Assembly: GCF_001029285.1 (NCBI RefSeq)
Contig: NZ_LDZY01000020.1
Span: forward strand, 1-58,612
Length of the DNA: 58,612 nucleotides
Origin: Desulfosporosinus acididurans
GTDB lineage: Bacteria; Bacillota; Desulfitobacteriia; Desulfitobacteriales; Desulfitobacteriaceae
Direction: 5' to 3'
Part shown: in pieces, positions 1 to 6,635 of the stretch
Numbering within the stretch: position 1 is the first letter of the stretch
How the letters are laid out: each line of letters starts with the position of its first letter
Position numbers and translations under genes: made by a program
Notes under the pieces: generated by a model
What the model saw: the letters and a program-made list of their open reading frames with translations, nothing else
Told to the model about the DNA's origin: nothing
Database searches by the model: none

Positions 1-1
1 G

Positions 2-388
2 GCGACAACGACCCCGTCAGCAAGTAATGTAGAAATGTCCAGCGGGGCGAGTAATTTAAAGGAAGCCTATGATAAGAATGATACGACCTCGGCAAATATC
101 TTTGACGGCGGTTATATTATTTACAAGCTGTCTGATCTTGGTTTGACGAAGGGGAGTCAGGTAAAATACACGATTGGTAGTAATGAAGTGGCAAACCATA
201 AGCTCCAGCTAGAATATCTGGACAGTGAATTTTCTCCAATCTCCTCCAGTAATTACTTGACAATAAAGCCGGGGGCCAAAAACGATTATACCGCAGAAAT
301 TTCGAGTGATCCGAAGGCAAGTTATCTGAAAATAAATGGAATTAAGGGGACGGACGTCTATATATACGAAATAAGTAAACTAAACTAG
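2..388 (+). CDS. 3' end of an unknown protein (partial)
   Basis: The frame is open from the window edge, so this is the C-terminal ~128 residues of a longer protein; the internal ATG at 35 has no ribosome site and is probably not the start. The sequence is rich in Ser, Asn, Lys and Tyr with alternating hydrophobic residues, which suggests a beta-rich, perhaps secreted or surface domain. No catalytic motif or membrane segment is visible. I do not recognise the family. A strong terminator-like hairpin lies about 145 bases downstream. Confidence 0.55.
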   Translation, partial: ATTTPSASNVEMSSGASNLKEAYDKNDTTSANIFDGGYIIYKLSDLGLTKGSQVKYTIGSNEVANHKLQLEYLDSEFSPISSSNYLTIKPGAKNDYTAEISSDPKASYLKINGIKGTDVYIYEISKLN

Positions 389-532
389 TATCATACCTAT
401 TCTATCTGAGGGCATTGTCTTCATGAGGAGTTATTTTCTTAAGTTTTAAATTATTTAATCGTTTGTTTAAGGAGTAATATAGGCAAAAAACTACTCCAGT
501 TAAAGTGGAGGCCACTGAAGAATCCCATTATA

Positions 533-581
533 GCAAAAAGATATAACACCTCATAATATTGAGGAAGTTATACCTTTTTGC
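533..581 (+). terminator. Long hairpin, probable terminator
   Basis: GCAAAAAG, TATAAC and CTCA on the left arm pair with TGAG, GTTATA and TTTTTGC on the right arm, with small internal loops. The right arm ends in a T run. It could terminate the upstream partial gene or be a remnant of an insertion-element end. Confidence 0.5.
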
Positions 582-811
582 TTTATAATTATAGTATTAA
601 TTTCATGGAGGTGAGTTCTACGTTTCCAACACCTTGTCGCCAGTGCGTGGTCATGGACAATGGAAAGTTAAGTGTTTGCGGTAGATGTATTGATGTTCCA
701 AGACTCTGTGAACAATGCGGATACTTTTTCGTCGCAGAATATACGCTGATTTTTAAGGGGAAATCAAAGGTTATTCTAGATATGCTGAGAACCTATTTTA
801 AATACATATAG
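578..811 (+). CDS. Small cysteine-rich (three CxxC) protein, uncertain
   Basis: A 77-residue frame with three CxxC pairs (CRQC, CGRC, CEQC) spaced 8-10 residues apart, the pattern of a small zinc ribbon. The first start is TTG at 578, which lies inside the upstream hairpin; ATG at 605 is the alternative but has no clear ribosome site. No family is recognised. It lies next to transposase debris and may itself be a remnant. Confidence 0.35.
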   Translation: MLYNYSINFMEVSSTFPTPCRQCVVMDNGKLSVCGRCIDVPRLCEQCGYFFVAEYTLIFKGKSKVILDMLRTYFKYI

Positions 812-836
812 GCGAATTTCCAGATTATAGAGGAAG

Positions 837-1031
837 GTGAATAATGAGCATCTCTTTGGGACGGTTAAATGGTACCACGGAGCCAAATATCTTCTATGCA
901 AGGGCATAGAAAAAGCCACAGGCGAGCTGGGGCTTAGTTTTCTTGATTATAATTTAAAAAGGGCCATAAATATTGTGGGGACAGAGAAATTAGTAGCTGC
1001 GATGGGGCCGTTGCAAAACGAACTAAAATAG
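837..1031 (+). pseudogene. C-terminal remnant of an IS1182-type transposase
   Basis: The translated piece has the typical end of IS1182/IS5-like DDE transposases: FGTVKWYHGAKY, then RGIEK-like 'KGIEKATGELGLSFL', then YNLKRAINI. It is about 60 residues long, against about 450-500 for the full protein, and has no proper start. It lies upstream of an N-terminal transposase fragment (1115-1787), so the two pieces are in the wrong order for a single element and come from two copies or a rearrangement. Confidence 0.7.
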
Positions 1032-1054
1032 TTCGCAAGCAACGGCCCTTTTTC
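1005..1054 (+). terminator. Rho-independent terminator at the end of the transposase remnant
   Basis: GGGCCGTTGC pairs with GCAACGGCCC across a loop that itself contains CGAACT/AGTTCG, and is followed by TTTTTTC. The stem overlaps the last codons of the remnant. Confidence 0.75.
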
Positions 1055-1071
1055 TTACTAAAAATAAAAAA

Positions 1072-1095
1072 CTGCGGGTCCCAAAGAACTCGCAG
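1072..1095. repeat. Inverted repeat between transposase fragments (possible IS end)
   Basis: CTGCGGGT pairs with ACTCGCAG with one mismatch and an 8-base loop, 20 bases before the ATG of the N-terminal transposase fragment. Position and form suit the terminal region of an insertion sequence. Confidence 0.4.
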
Positions 1096-1114
1096 CTAGC
1101 GTATAACTTAAGTT

Positions 1115-1787
1115 ATGCTCAAAACCAAATTACACTCAAAGAATTATAACGAATTAGGCGGACACTATCAAGTAGTTTTGCCATTTAATTTTGACGTGTT
1201 AATACTTGAGGATGACTCCATTCGACTACTAAGCCACATTTTGGAGGGATTAAATTACGAAGCGTTGTATCAGGCCTACTCTTCCACTGGAAGAAAACCT
1301 GTAGTCGAATCTAAAATCCTTTTCAAAGTACTAACCTATGCCTATATAAGCAACCTTTACTCAAGCCGAAAGATTGAAGTCGCCTGTAAAAGAGACATTA
1401 ACTTCATGTGGTTATTAGAAGGATGCAAGGCGCCAGACCACAGCACCATTGCACGATTTCGAAAGGACTGTCTGAAAGAATCAATAGAAGACATCTTCTT
1501 CCAAATGGTAAAGTATTTACACAAGCTTGGTGAGGTTGAGCTTAAGAACCTCTTTGTCGATGGGACAAATCGAAGCGAATGCTAACCGTTATACATTTGT
1601 CTGGAAGAAAGTCGTTAATAAAAATGAGGCCAAGATGTTCCTGAAAATTGAGTCCTGTCTTGAGGAGATCAATTTGACCTATTTAAAGGACTTCAAAGTA
1701 ACCAAAGAAACGTTACTTAATGATCTTAAGGCCACCCTCTCCTACCTAGAATTAAGTAATCATCAAATTGAATTGAGTAATCAGTAG
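1115..1787 (+). pseudogene. IS1182-type transposase, N-terminal half, frameshifted and truncated
   Basis: Residues 1-156 match the conserved N-terminal region of IS1182 transposases, including the DHSTIARFRK motif and NLFVDGT. The frame breaks at about 1570: the expected run VDGT-KIEANANRYTFVW is split because ACAAATCGAA has lost two bases relative to ACAAAAATCGAA. It resumes in a second frame (KIEANANRYTFVWKKVVNK) that stops at 1787, long before the catalytic C-terminal part. It is not functional. Confidence 0.85.
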
Positions 1788-1848
1788 GGGATTTTATCTT
1801 TCTTGATTTCCGTTTGACAGGGGTAACAACTGCAGTTTTTCTAGCCAT
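1726..1848 (-). pseudogene. Truncated 5' end of a small gene, cut by IS debris
   Basis: On the minus strand an ATG at 1848 follows a strong CAGGAGG ribosome site with good spacing. The first ~21 residues (MARKTAVVTPVKRKSRKIK) are very basic; the rest of the 40-residue frame reads antisense through transposase DNA. I read it as a real gene start whose body was lost when the IS fragment arrived. The basic start could belong to a recombinase or another DNA-binding protein, but this is a guess. Confidence 0.35.
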
Positions 1849-1902
1849 AAAAAACCTCCTGCTTTTTAGTTGTTCCCTGCTAGATTTTTCGTTTAATAGG
1901 TG

Positions 1903-1955
1903 CATGGTATGAAAATCTAGTGCGGTACAGATTACCGAATCAAGTTCATACCATG
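1903..1955. repeat. 11-bp inverted repeat
   Basis: CATGGTATGAA at 1903-1913 is repeated inverted as TTCATACCATG at 1945-1955, between the tRNA terminator and the truncated minus-strand gene. It could be an operator or an end of a lost element. Confidence 0.4.
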
Positions 1956-1956
1956 A

Positions 1957-1992
1957 AAAACAAAAAAGGTAAATTGATTTTCTCAATTTACC
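1957..1992 (-). terminator. Terminator of the tRNA-Leu gene
   Basis: Read on the minus strand, GGTAAATTG pairs with CAATTTACC across a 7-base loop, followed by TTTTTTGTTTTTC. It begins 15 bases after the tRNA CCA end. Confidence 0.85.
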
Positions 1993-2006
1993 CTAGAATC
2001 CAGTAT

Positions 2007-2093
2007 TGGTGCGGTCGAGAGGACTTGAACCTCCATGCCCTTGCGAGCACTAGAACCTGAATCTAGCGCGTCTGCCAGTTCCGCCACGACCGC
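2007..2093 (-). tRNA. tRNA-Leu (anticodon CAG)
   Basis: The minus strand folds as a class II tRNA. The acceptor stem is GCGGTCG/CGACCGC with an encoded ACCA end. The D-arm is TGGCGGAACTGGCAGACGC. The anticodon stem CTAGA/TCTAG holds the loop TTCAGGT, so the anticodon is CAG. A long variable arm and a GGTTCAAGTCC T-arm follow. Length is 87 bases including CCA. Confidence 0.95.
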
Positions 2094-2105
2094 GTAACAT
2101 TGATT

Positions 2106-2134
2106 ATTATAGGGGATGACATTCATCTTGTCAA
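2106..2134 (-). promoter_or_regulatory. Sigma-A promoter of tRNA-Leu
   Basis: On the minus strand there is a perfect TTGACA (2134-2129), a 17-base spacer and a perfect TATAAT (2111-2106), 13 bases before the tRNA 5' end. Confidence 0.85.
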
Positions 2135-2172
2135 CCTATTTTGTGAATAATTTTTAGTAGTGTTCATAAATG

Positions 2173-2202
2173 TTAACCTAATGTTTCTGTATTCTGTATA
2201 AT
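2173..2202 (+). promoter_or_regulatory. Possible sigma-A promoter for the DMT permease gene
   Basis: TTAACC, an 18-base spacer and TATAAT (2197-2202), about 200 bases upstream of the permease gene. The leader between them carries the hairpin at 2344-2380. The rest of the 316-base gap shows nothing else I can support. Confidence 0.35.
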
Positions 2203-2343
2203 GAAACTTCAATATTTCGCGTTCTGATTTTCTATGGTACAATTATAGCTTAAAGAATTAGTTATTAATGTTTCAAAACTTATTATGAATTAACTTTATA
2301 AAACTTATTACAAAACGTTGTACCTAGTTTTCTAGGAAAAAGC

Positions 2344-2380
2344 AGACCCTGGCATCATAACCAATTATGCCAGGGGTCTT
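2344..2380 (+). terminator. Hairpin in the permease leader (terminator or attenuator)
   Basis: AGACCCTGGCAT pairs with ATGCCAGGGGTCT (one bulged G) across an 11-base loop and is followed by TTAGT. It lies 30 bases before the permease start, so transcripts from the upstream promoter must pass it. A weak T run leaves it unclear whether it terminates. Confidence 0.5.
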
Positions 2381-2409
2381 TAGTATAGAGAGGGAAGAGA
2401 GAGTTTCTT

Positions 2410-3318
2410 ATGAGGAATCGGTCAACGGGAGATTTTCCAGAGTGGGTGATCTGGGGAGTTGTTTTAGTATGGGGAGCAAACTATGTTGTTGGTAAATGGG
2501 GAATGGCTGGATTTGATCCGCTGTCATTTACTGTGCTCCGCTTTGTAGGAGCATCACCTATCCTTCTTTTGCTTTTGTATGCTCTGGAAAAAAATATACG
2601 AGTTGAATTAAAGGATTGCTGGAGTTTAGCTCTAATTGGCTTAGTGGGAGTTACGGTCTACCAAACGTTGTTTATGGCTGCTGTAAAATATGCTACTGCA
2701 ACAAATGCTTCCTTGATGTTAGCGGTCTCTCCCGTTTTTACGGCTATATTTGCTTGGCTGGCGGGACAAGAACGTTTGGGTTCACAAGGGCGAAGAGGGA
2801 GTGCCTTATCAATAGTGGGAGTGGTTTTCGTTTTATTATTTGGAACAAATAAAATAGCCCTTGGCTGGGAAGTATTGCGAGGCGATCTTATTGCTTTGTT
2901 GTCTTCTTGTATCTGGGGGTTATATCCTGTACTTGCCAAACGCATGCTAAGTAAGTATTCTGCCTTGAAAACGATTACTTTTTCCTCTCTCTTTGGGACC
3001 GTCTTTCTTCTGCTTGTTGGTCTGAAAGGTGTTACCGAGTTATCATGGTCAACAATCCCCTTATCTGCCTGGGGTTCGGTGTTGTTTTCAACGCTCCTCG
3101 TCACAGCTTATGGCCTGGTGGTTTGGTATTATGCTATAAGCAGGATTGGAGTAAATCGGGTGATGGCTTATATGTATGCTGTCCCCGCTGTTGCTGTCAT
3201 CACGGCCGCTATGATCCTTAAAGAAAGGATTCATCTTTTGCAGATTGTAGGAGCAGTCATCATTTTCGGGGGAATTCGTCTTATACGCAAAGATAAGATT
3301 TCGATGATAGAGGATTAG
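2410..3318 (+). CDS. DMT-superfamily (EamA) permease
   Basis: A 302-residue membrane protein with about ten hydrophobic segments arranged as two EamA repeats of five helices, the size and form usual for drug/metabolite transporters. The first repeat starts WVVIWGVVLVWGANYVVGKW-like, with the conserved P-loop-like 'SFTVLRFVGAS'. The second repeat contains 'LSSCIWGLYPVLAKRM' and 'PAVAVITAAMILKERIHLLQIVGA', the typical final ERI/L motif. The substrate cannot be inferred; family members export amino acids or other metabolites. The ATG follows GAGGGAAGAGAG. It probably shares a transcript with the UbiX gene 59 bases downstream. Confidence 0.85.
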   Translation: MRNRSTGDFPEWVIWGVVLVWGANYVVGKWGMAGFDPLSFTVLRFVGASPILLLLLYALEKNIRVELKDCWSLALIGLVGVTVYQTLFMAAVKYATATNASLMLAVSPVFTAIFAWLAGQERLGSQGRRGSALSIVGVVFVLLFGTNKIALGWEVLRGDLIALLSSCIWGLYPVLAKRMLSKYSALKTITFSSLFGTVFLLLVGLKGVTELSWSTIPLSAWGSVLFSTLLVTAYGLVVWYYAISRIGVNRVMAYMYAVPAVAVITAAMILKERIHLLQIVGAVIIFGGIRLIRKDKISMIED

Positions 3319-3377
3319 AGAGCCGCAATAGGACCTGGCATCGATTTATCTAGAGGATTAGACAATAGGAGGGCATC

Positions 3378-3938
3378 ATGACTAAACGGATAATTGTGGG
3401 TGTAACCGGAGCAAGTGGTTCAATCTATGCACTAACCCTGATTAAGGTTCTGGCGTTAATGGAATGGCAGGTTGAGTTGGTTATGACGTCAACGGGCGAA
3501 AAGGTGTTGACCTTTGAGACGGGGGCTGATCGCCAGAGCTTTCCTGATAATGTTCATATCCATGAAAATACGAATTTGTTTTCCTCTCTGGCAAGTGGCT
3601 CTTTTCGAACTCATGGGATGGTTGTTATTCCCTGTTCTATGAATACTTTAGGTTTAATGGCAACCGGTACAGGAGATCATCTCTTAGCACGTGCGGCCCA
3701 GGTAACGTTAAAGGAACGCCGGCCTCTAGTGGTTGTGCCGCGTGAAATGCCCTACAACATTATTCATTTAGAAAATATGCTGCGGCTGGCAAGAGCTGGA
3801 GCAACAATTATGCCTGCTTCACCGGGCTTTTATCATCATCCTCAGGAGATACAGGATTTAGTGAATCATGTGGTTGGACGAGTGTTGGATCAATTTGGAG
3901 TAGATCATACTTTATTTGAACGTTGGAGCGGCGTCTAG
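3378..3938 (+). CDS. ubiX: UbiX-type flavin prenyltransferase
   Basis: A 186-residue flavoprotein of normal UbiX length. The N-terminal GVTGASGSIYAL is the FMN-binding turn, and 'PCSMNTLGLMATGTGDHLLARAAQVTLKERRPLVVVPRE' and 'IHLENMLRLARAGATIMPASPGFY' are signature stretches of the family. UbiX enzymes attach a dimethylallyl group to FMN to make prenylated FMN for UbiD-type decarboxylases. No ubiD partner lies nearby, so the client decarboxylase must be elsewhere. The ATG follows AGGAGGGC with ideal spacing. Confidence 0.9.
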   Translation: MTKRIIVGVTGASGSIYALTLIKVLALMEWQVELVMTSTGEKVLTFETGADRQSFPDNVHIHENTNLFSSLASGSFRTHGMVVIPCSMNTLGLMATGTGDHLLARAAQVTLKERRPLVVVPREMPYNIIHLENMLRLARAGATIMPASPGFYHHPQEIQDLVNHVVGRVLDQFGVDHTLFERWSGV

Positions 3939-3983
3939 AAAGTTGTTAGACATCAAGATCTCAGTGAAAGGGGAGAGCGAAAA

Positions 3984-4265
3984 TTGCTTCCTATTAAATA
4001 TGTCATTTTGATTTATATTCTCTGGAATTGTTGTGTTTTTATCACCATGGGAAGAGATAAGAAAAAGGCAAAAATGGGACAATGGAGAATTTCGGAAGCA
4101 ACGTTGCTCTGGATGGGGGTATTTGGCGGAGTAGGACTGTTCGCTGGTATGAAGTATTTTCACCATAAAACCTCTCATCCCAAATTTCTCGTTGCTGCTC
4201 CTGTATTTGTGATTTTTAATACAGCTATTCTGGGTTTCTTGATTTACAAGCATATTATTGTCTGA
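3984..4265 (+). CDS. DUF1294 small membrane protein
   Basis: A 93-residue protein with two clear membrane segments (about residues 5-20 and 68-90) and a central amphipathic part. The motif MGRDKKKAKMGQWRISE followed by LGGVGLFAGM-like 'FGGVGLFAGMKYFHHKTSHPKF' is diagnostic of DUF1294. The function of the family is not known. The start is TTG, placed after AAAGGGGAG; no ATG is available in that position. Confidence 0.8.
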   Translation: MLPIKYVILIYILWNCCVFITMGRDKKKAKMGQWRISEATLLWMGVFGGVGLFAGMKYFHHKTSHPKFLVAAPVFVIFNTAILGFLIYKHIIV

Positions 4266-4300
4266 GATTGAATGAGCAATCGACTTATCCAATCGTGAAA

Positions 4301-4331
4301 CTTCCACTTCTAGAAGCGGAAGCAGTTTTTC
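4301..4331 (+). terminator. Rho-independent terminator
   Basis: CTTCC-A-CTTC pairs with GAAG-C-GGAAG over a two-base loop, followed by CAGTTTTTCT. It ends the permease-ubiX-DUF1294 unit. Confidence 0.75.
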
Positions 4332-4350
4332 TATACCTTGCTTCTGTAGG

Positions 4351-4467
4351 AGAGTCCATCCTTTAGTGCGATAGCATTTGTTATGGGCCAGGCGCTTTTG
4401 GGAAAGTGTCCTCAGGACACTTTCGTCAGCGAAGTCCCAATGTTCAGCTTTAGCTGAATGAGTTTAC
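4351..4467 (+). repeat. Intergenic two-hairpin repeat, copy 1
   Basis: This is the first of three related elements (also 18870-18990 and 27121-27239). It has GAGTCCATCC at the left, a perfect hairpin GAAAGTGTCC-TCA-GGACACTTTC (4402-4424), a GAAGTCCC linker, then TTCAGC-TTTA-GCTGAA (4443-4458) and GAGTTTAC. It ends about 37 bases before the sigma-54 activator gene. Confidence 0.75.
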
Positions 4468-4503
4468 TGTTTCGATTCGAAGAAGCTAATGGGGGTTAAT
4501 CAG

Positions 4504-6276
4504 ATGGTTGAACTGATCGATGTAAAAGATTATGCTCAGCAGATCGCTGAAGCAATCGCGACTGTTGTGAAAATTGATATCGAAATAGCCGATAAAACGT
4601 TAATTCGTATTGCCGGAACGGGCCGCTATCATAAAGGAGTCGGGCAGTCTATGGACCGACAAGGGTATGTGTATCGTGAAGTTCTTCGCACCGGTCATCA
4701 GTTTGTCATTGAAACCCCGGGTATCCATCCTCTATGTGGTCCTTGTAAGGCTCGAGGCAATTGTTCAGAGAAGTATGAGGTGGTATCGCCAATCAATGTT
4801 GATGGTAAGGCAGTGGGCGCTATTGGAATGATCTGTTTTACGGAAGTGCAGGCCAAATTAATTGCTGAGAATCAACATTCATATCTCATTTTTCTAACGA
4901 AAATGGCTGAGACGATTGCCTTAAAACTTAAAGAACAGGAATTCTTGGCGGGACTCGTTTCGGCAAACCATTATTTGAATTCGATTATCGATTGTTTGGA
5001 TGAGGGCCTGCTGACAACAGATCTTGACGGAACGATTCTTCATTTTAACCAGGCAGCACAAGGCCTTTTTAGTGCAAATCTGCTTCATCCCAGCAGTCGT
5101 TTAGACTCTCTCTTTCCTCTGCAGATCGTTGCGGAAATTCTAACGGTTGGAAAAAGTGCGGAAGATGTTGTTGAGCGAGAAGTATATATTGAGTCTAAGA
5201 AAAATCAGCAGCATATGCTTTTGCGGGCATTGCCTATGGAAGGCGAAGGTGGGGTTAAAAGTCTTGCCGTGATTCTTCGGCCTTTCGACGAAATCAGTCG
5301 TATTGTTCATCGCCTGAGTTCCCGGGAGGTCGGCTATTCAATCGAAGATATCTTGGGAGAGAGCGAGTGCATGTGTCAAATTCGAGAACAGGCTAGAGTC
5401 ATTGCTGCAAGTAAGTCTACAGTTTTAATTCTGGGTGAGAGTGGTACTGGGAAGGAGATACTGGCTCGGTCGATTCACAATCTTAGTCCGAGACGCCAAG
5501 GCATGTTCATGACCATTAATTGTACAGCTATTCCTGAAAATTTACTGGAAAGTGAACTTTTTGGTTATGAAGATGGAGCCTTTACCGGAGCCCGCAAAGG
5601 CGGGAAGATTGGTAAAATCGAATTAGCCAATAAAGGAACCGTATTTCTGGATGAAATCGGGGATATGCCTCTTTATTTACAGGCTAAGATTCTACGGGTT
5701 CTCCAAGAACGAAAGATTGAGCGCATCGGCGGTATCACGGCAAGTCCTGTCGATGTAAGAATTATAGCAGCTACCCATCGTAATTTGGAGGAAATGATGG
5801 CTAAAGGGGAATTCCGGGAGGATTTATATTATCGGATCAATGTTATTCCTATTTATATCAAGCCTTTGCGGGAGAGGAAAGAAGACCTGCCGATTTTGAT
5901 TCAGCATTTTATCGAAGTGTACAATCAGCAATTGAATAAGAATGTTCATGACCTATCGGAAGGTTTTCGCCGGAGACTTCAGGGCTATGCTTTTCCAGGT
6001 AATGTCCGCGAGCTACAAAACATTATCGAGTATGCTATGAATCTAGCGGAGGATTCAAGATTAACGGAAGACCATTTGCCTGTAAGAATGAAACAAGAAG
6101 AATTGCAGGAAGAATATCAAGATCGATTTAATTTAGAGAGGATCGAACGGGAAACTATTCTTCGCTGTTACCAGATGACAGAGGGAGGGGCTAGAGGGAA
6201 AGAAAAGGCAGCTAAAGCTTTAGGGATCGGCCTGGCAACTTTATATCGCAAGTTAGCGCGTTACAATATTGAATAA
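4504..6276 (+). CDS. Sigma-54-dependent activator, UacR/YgeV type (paralogue 1)
   Basis: A 590-residue enhancer-binding protein. The N-terminal ~160 residues form a GAF-like sensor with the cysteine cluster CGPCKARGNC. A PAS-like domain follows (about 170-280), then the AAA+ domain with Walker A GESGTGKE (about 311), ELFGYEDGAFTGA carrying the sigma-54-contact GAFTGA loop, Walker B VFLDEIGDMP, and a C-terminal Fis-type helix-turn-helix (GKEKAAKALGIGLATLYRKL). E. coli UacR, of similar role, activates the homologous purine genes. I chose ATG 4504, which follows GGGGGT at good spacing; ATG 4489 has no ribosome site. It precedes the xdhA operon and probably controls it together with its paralogue at 27345. 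Confidence 0.85.
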   Translation: MVELIDVKDYAQQIAEAIATVVKIDIEIADKTLIRIAGTGRYHKGVGQSMDRQGYVYREVLRTGHQFVIETPGIHPLCGPCKARGNCSEKYEVVSPINVDGKAVGAIGMICFTEVQAKLIAENQHSYLIFLTKMAETIALKLKEQEFLAGLVSANHYLNSIIDCLDEGLLTTDLDGTILHFNQAAQGLFSANLLHPSSRLDSLFPLQIVAEILTVGKSAEDVVEREVYIESKKNQQHMLLRALPMEGEGGVKSLAVILRPFDEISRIVHRLSSREVGYSIEDILGESECMCQIREQARVIAASKSTVLILGESGTGKEILARSIHNLSPRRQGMFMTINCTAIPENLLESELFGYEDGAFTGARKGGKIGKIELANKGTVFLDEIGDMPLYLQAKILRVLQERKIERIGGITASPVDVRIIAATHRNLEEMMAKGEFREDLYYRINVIPIYIKPLRERKEDLPILIQHFIEVYNQQLNKNVHDLSEGFRRRLQGYAFPGNVRELQNIIEYAMNLAEDSRLTEDHLPVRMKQEELQEEYQDRFNLERIERETILRCYQMTEGGARGKEKAAKALGIGLATLYRKLARYNIE

Positions 6277-6291
6277 CTGAAGTAAAATGAT

Positions 6292-6327
6292 GCTTTCAGG
6301 GAATACTGAAAAGCGGAAACTTTTTTG
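6292..6327 (+). terminator. Probable terminator of the activator gene
   Basis: GCTTTCAG pairs with CTGAAAAGC with one bulge, followed by GGAAACTTTTTTG. Confidence 0.5.
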
Positions 6328-6338
6328 TTAGTGTAATT

Positions 6339-6427
6339 TCTCAAAATGATAATTAGTTATATTTTTGAGAAGTCTTTAAAGACTCGTAATCAAAAGGTTT
6401 AACGTTTAATTTTTATCAATTTGAGAA
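6339..6427 (+). promoter_or_regulatory. Paired upstream activator sites of the xdhA operon
   Basis: Two near-palindromes of the form TCTCA-N3-TGAGA: TCTCAAAATGATA at 6339-6351 and TATCAATTTGAGA at 6415-6427. They start 76 bases apart, and the second ends 76 bases before the -24 box. The same motif occurs perfectly in the same layout before ygeY (29161, 29243) and before the second activator (27279). I infer binding by the sigma-54 activators encoded here. Confidence 0.65.
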
Positions 6428-6502
6428 TGTGAATTCATTATACTTTTTTGCCTTTTCGTAAAAACTCTGTAAAAATGCTATTTTTCAGAGATTTTTGTTA
6501 TC

Positions 6503-6518
6503 TGGCATGTTTTTTGCA
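6503..6518 (+). promoter_or_regulatory. Sigma-54 promoter of the xdhA operon
   Basis: TGGCATG-N4-TTGCA, a near-perfect -24/-12 element, about 115 bases before the xdhA start. Confidence 0.85.
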
Positions 6519-6635
6519 CGGTTAGATAAGAATGTGGGTAGCTAATTTTACTTGTCGTTAAAGAATATACTATGTCTTATCTTCACTTGTTAAGATTGTG
6601 ATTCAAAATAAATGTTTAGGGATGGAGGGGTAAAA

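Noticed and set aside
2658-3104. 148-residue minus-strand frame opposite the DMT permease
   Set aside because: It is a shadow of the permease gene with no ribosome site and no recognisable family.
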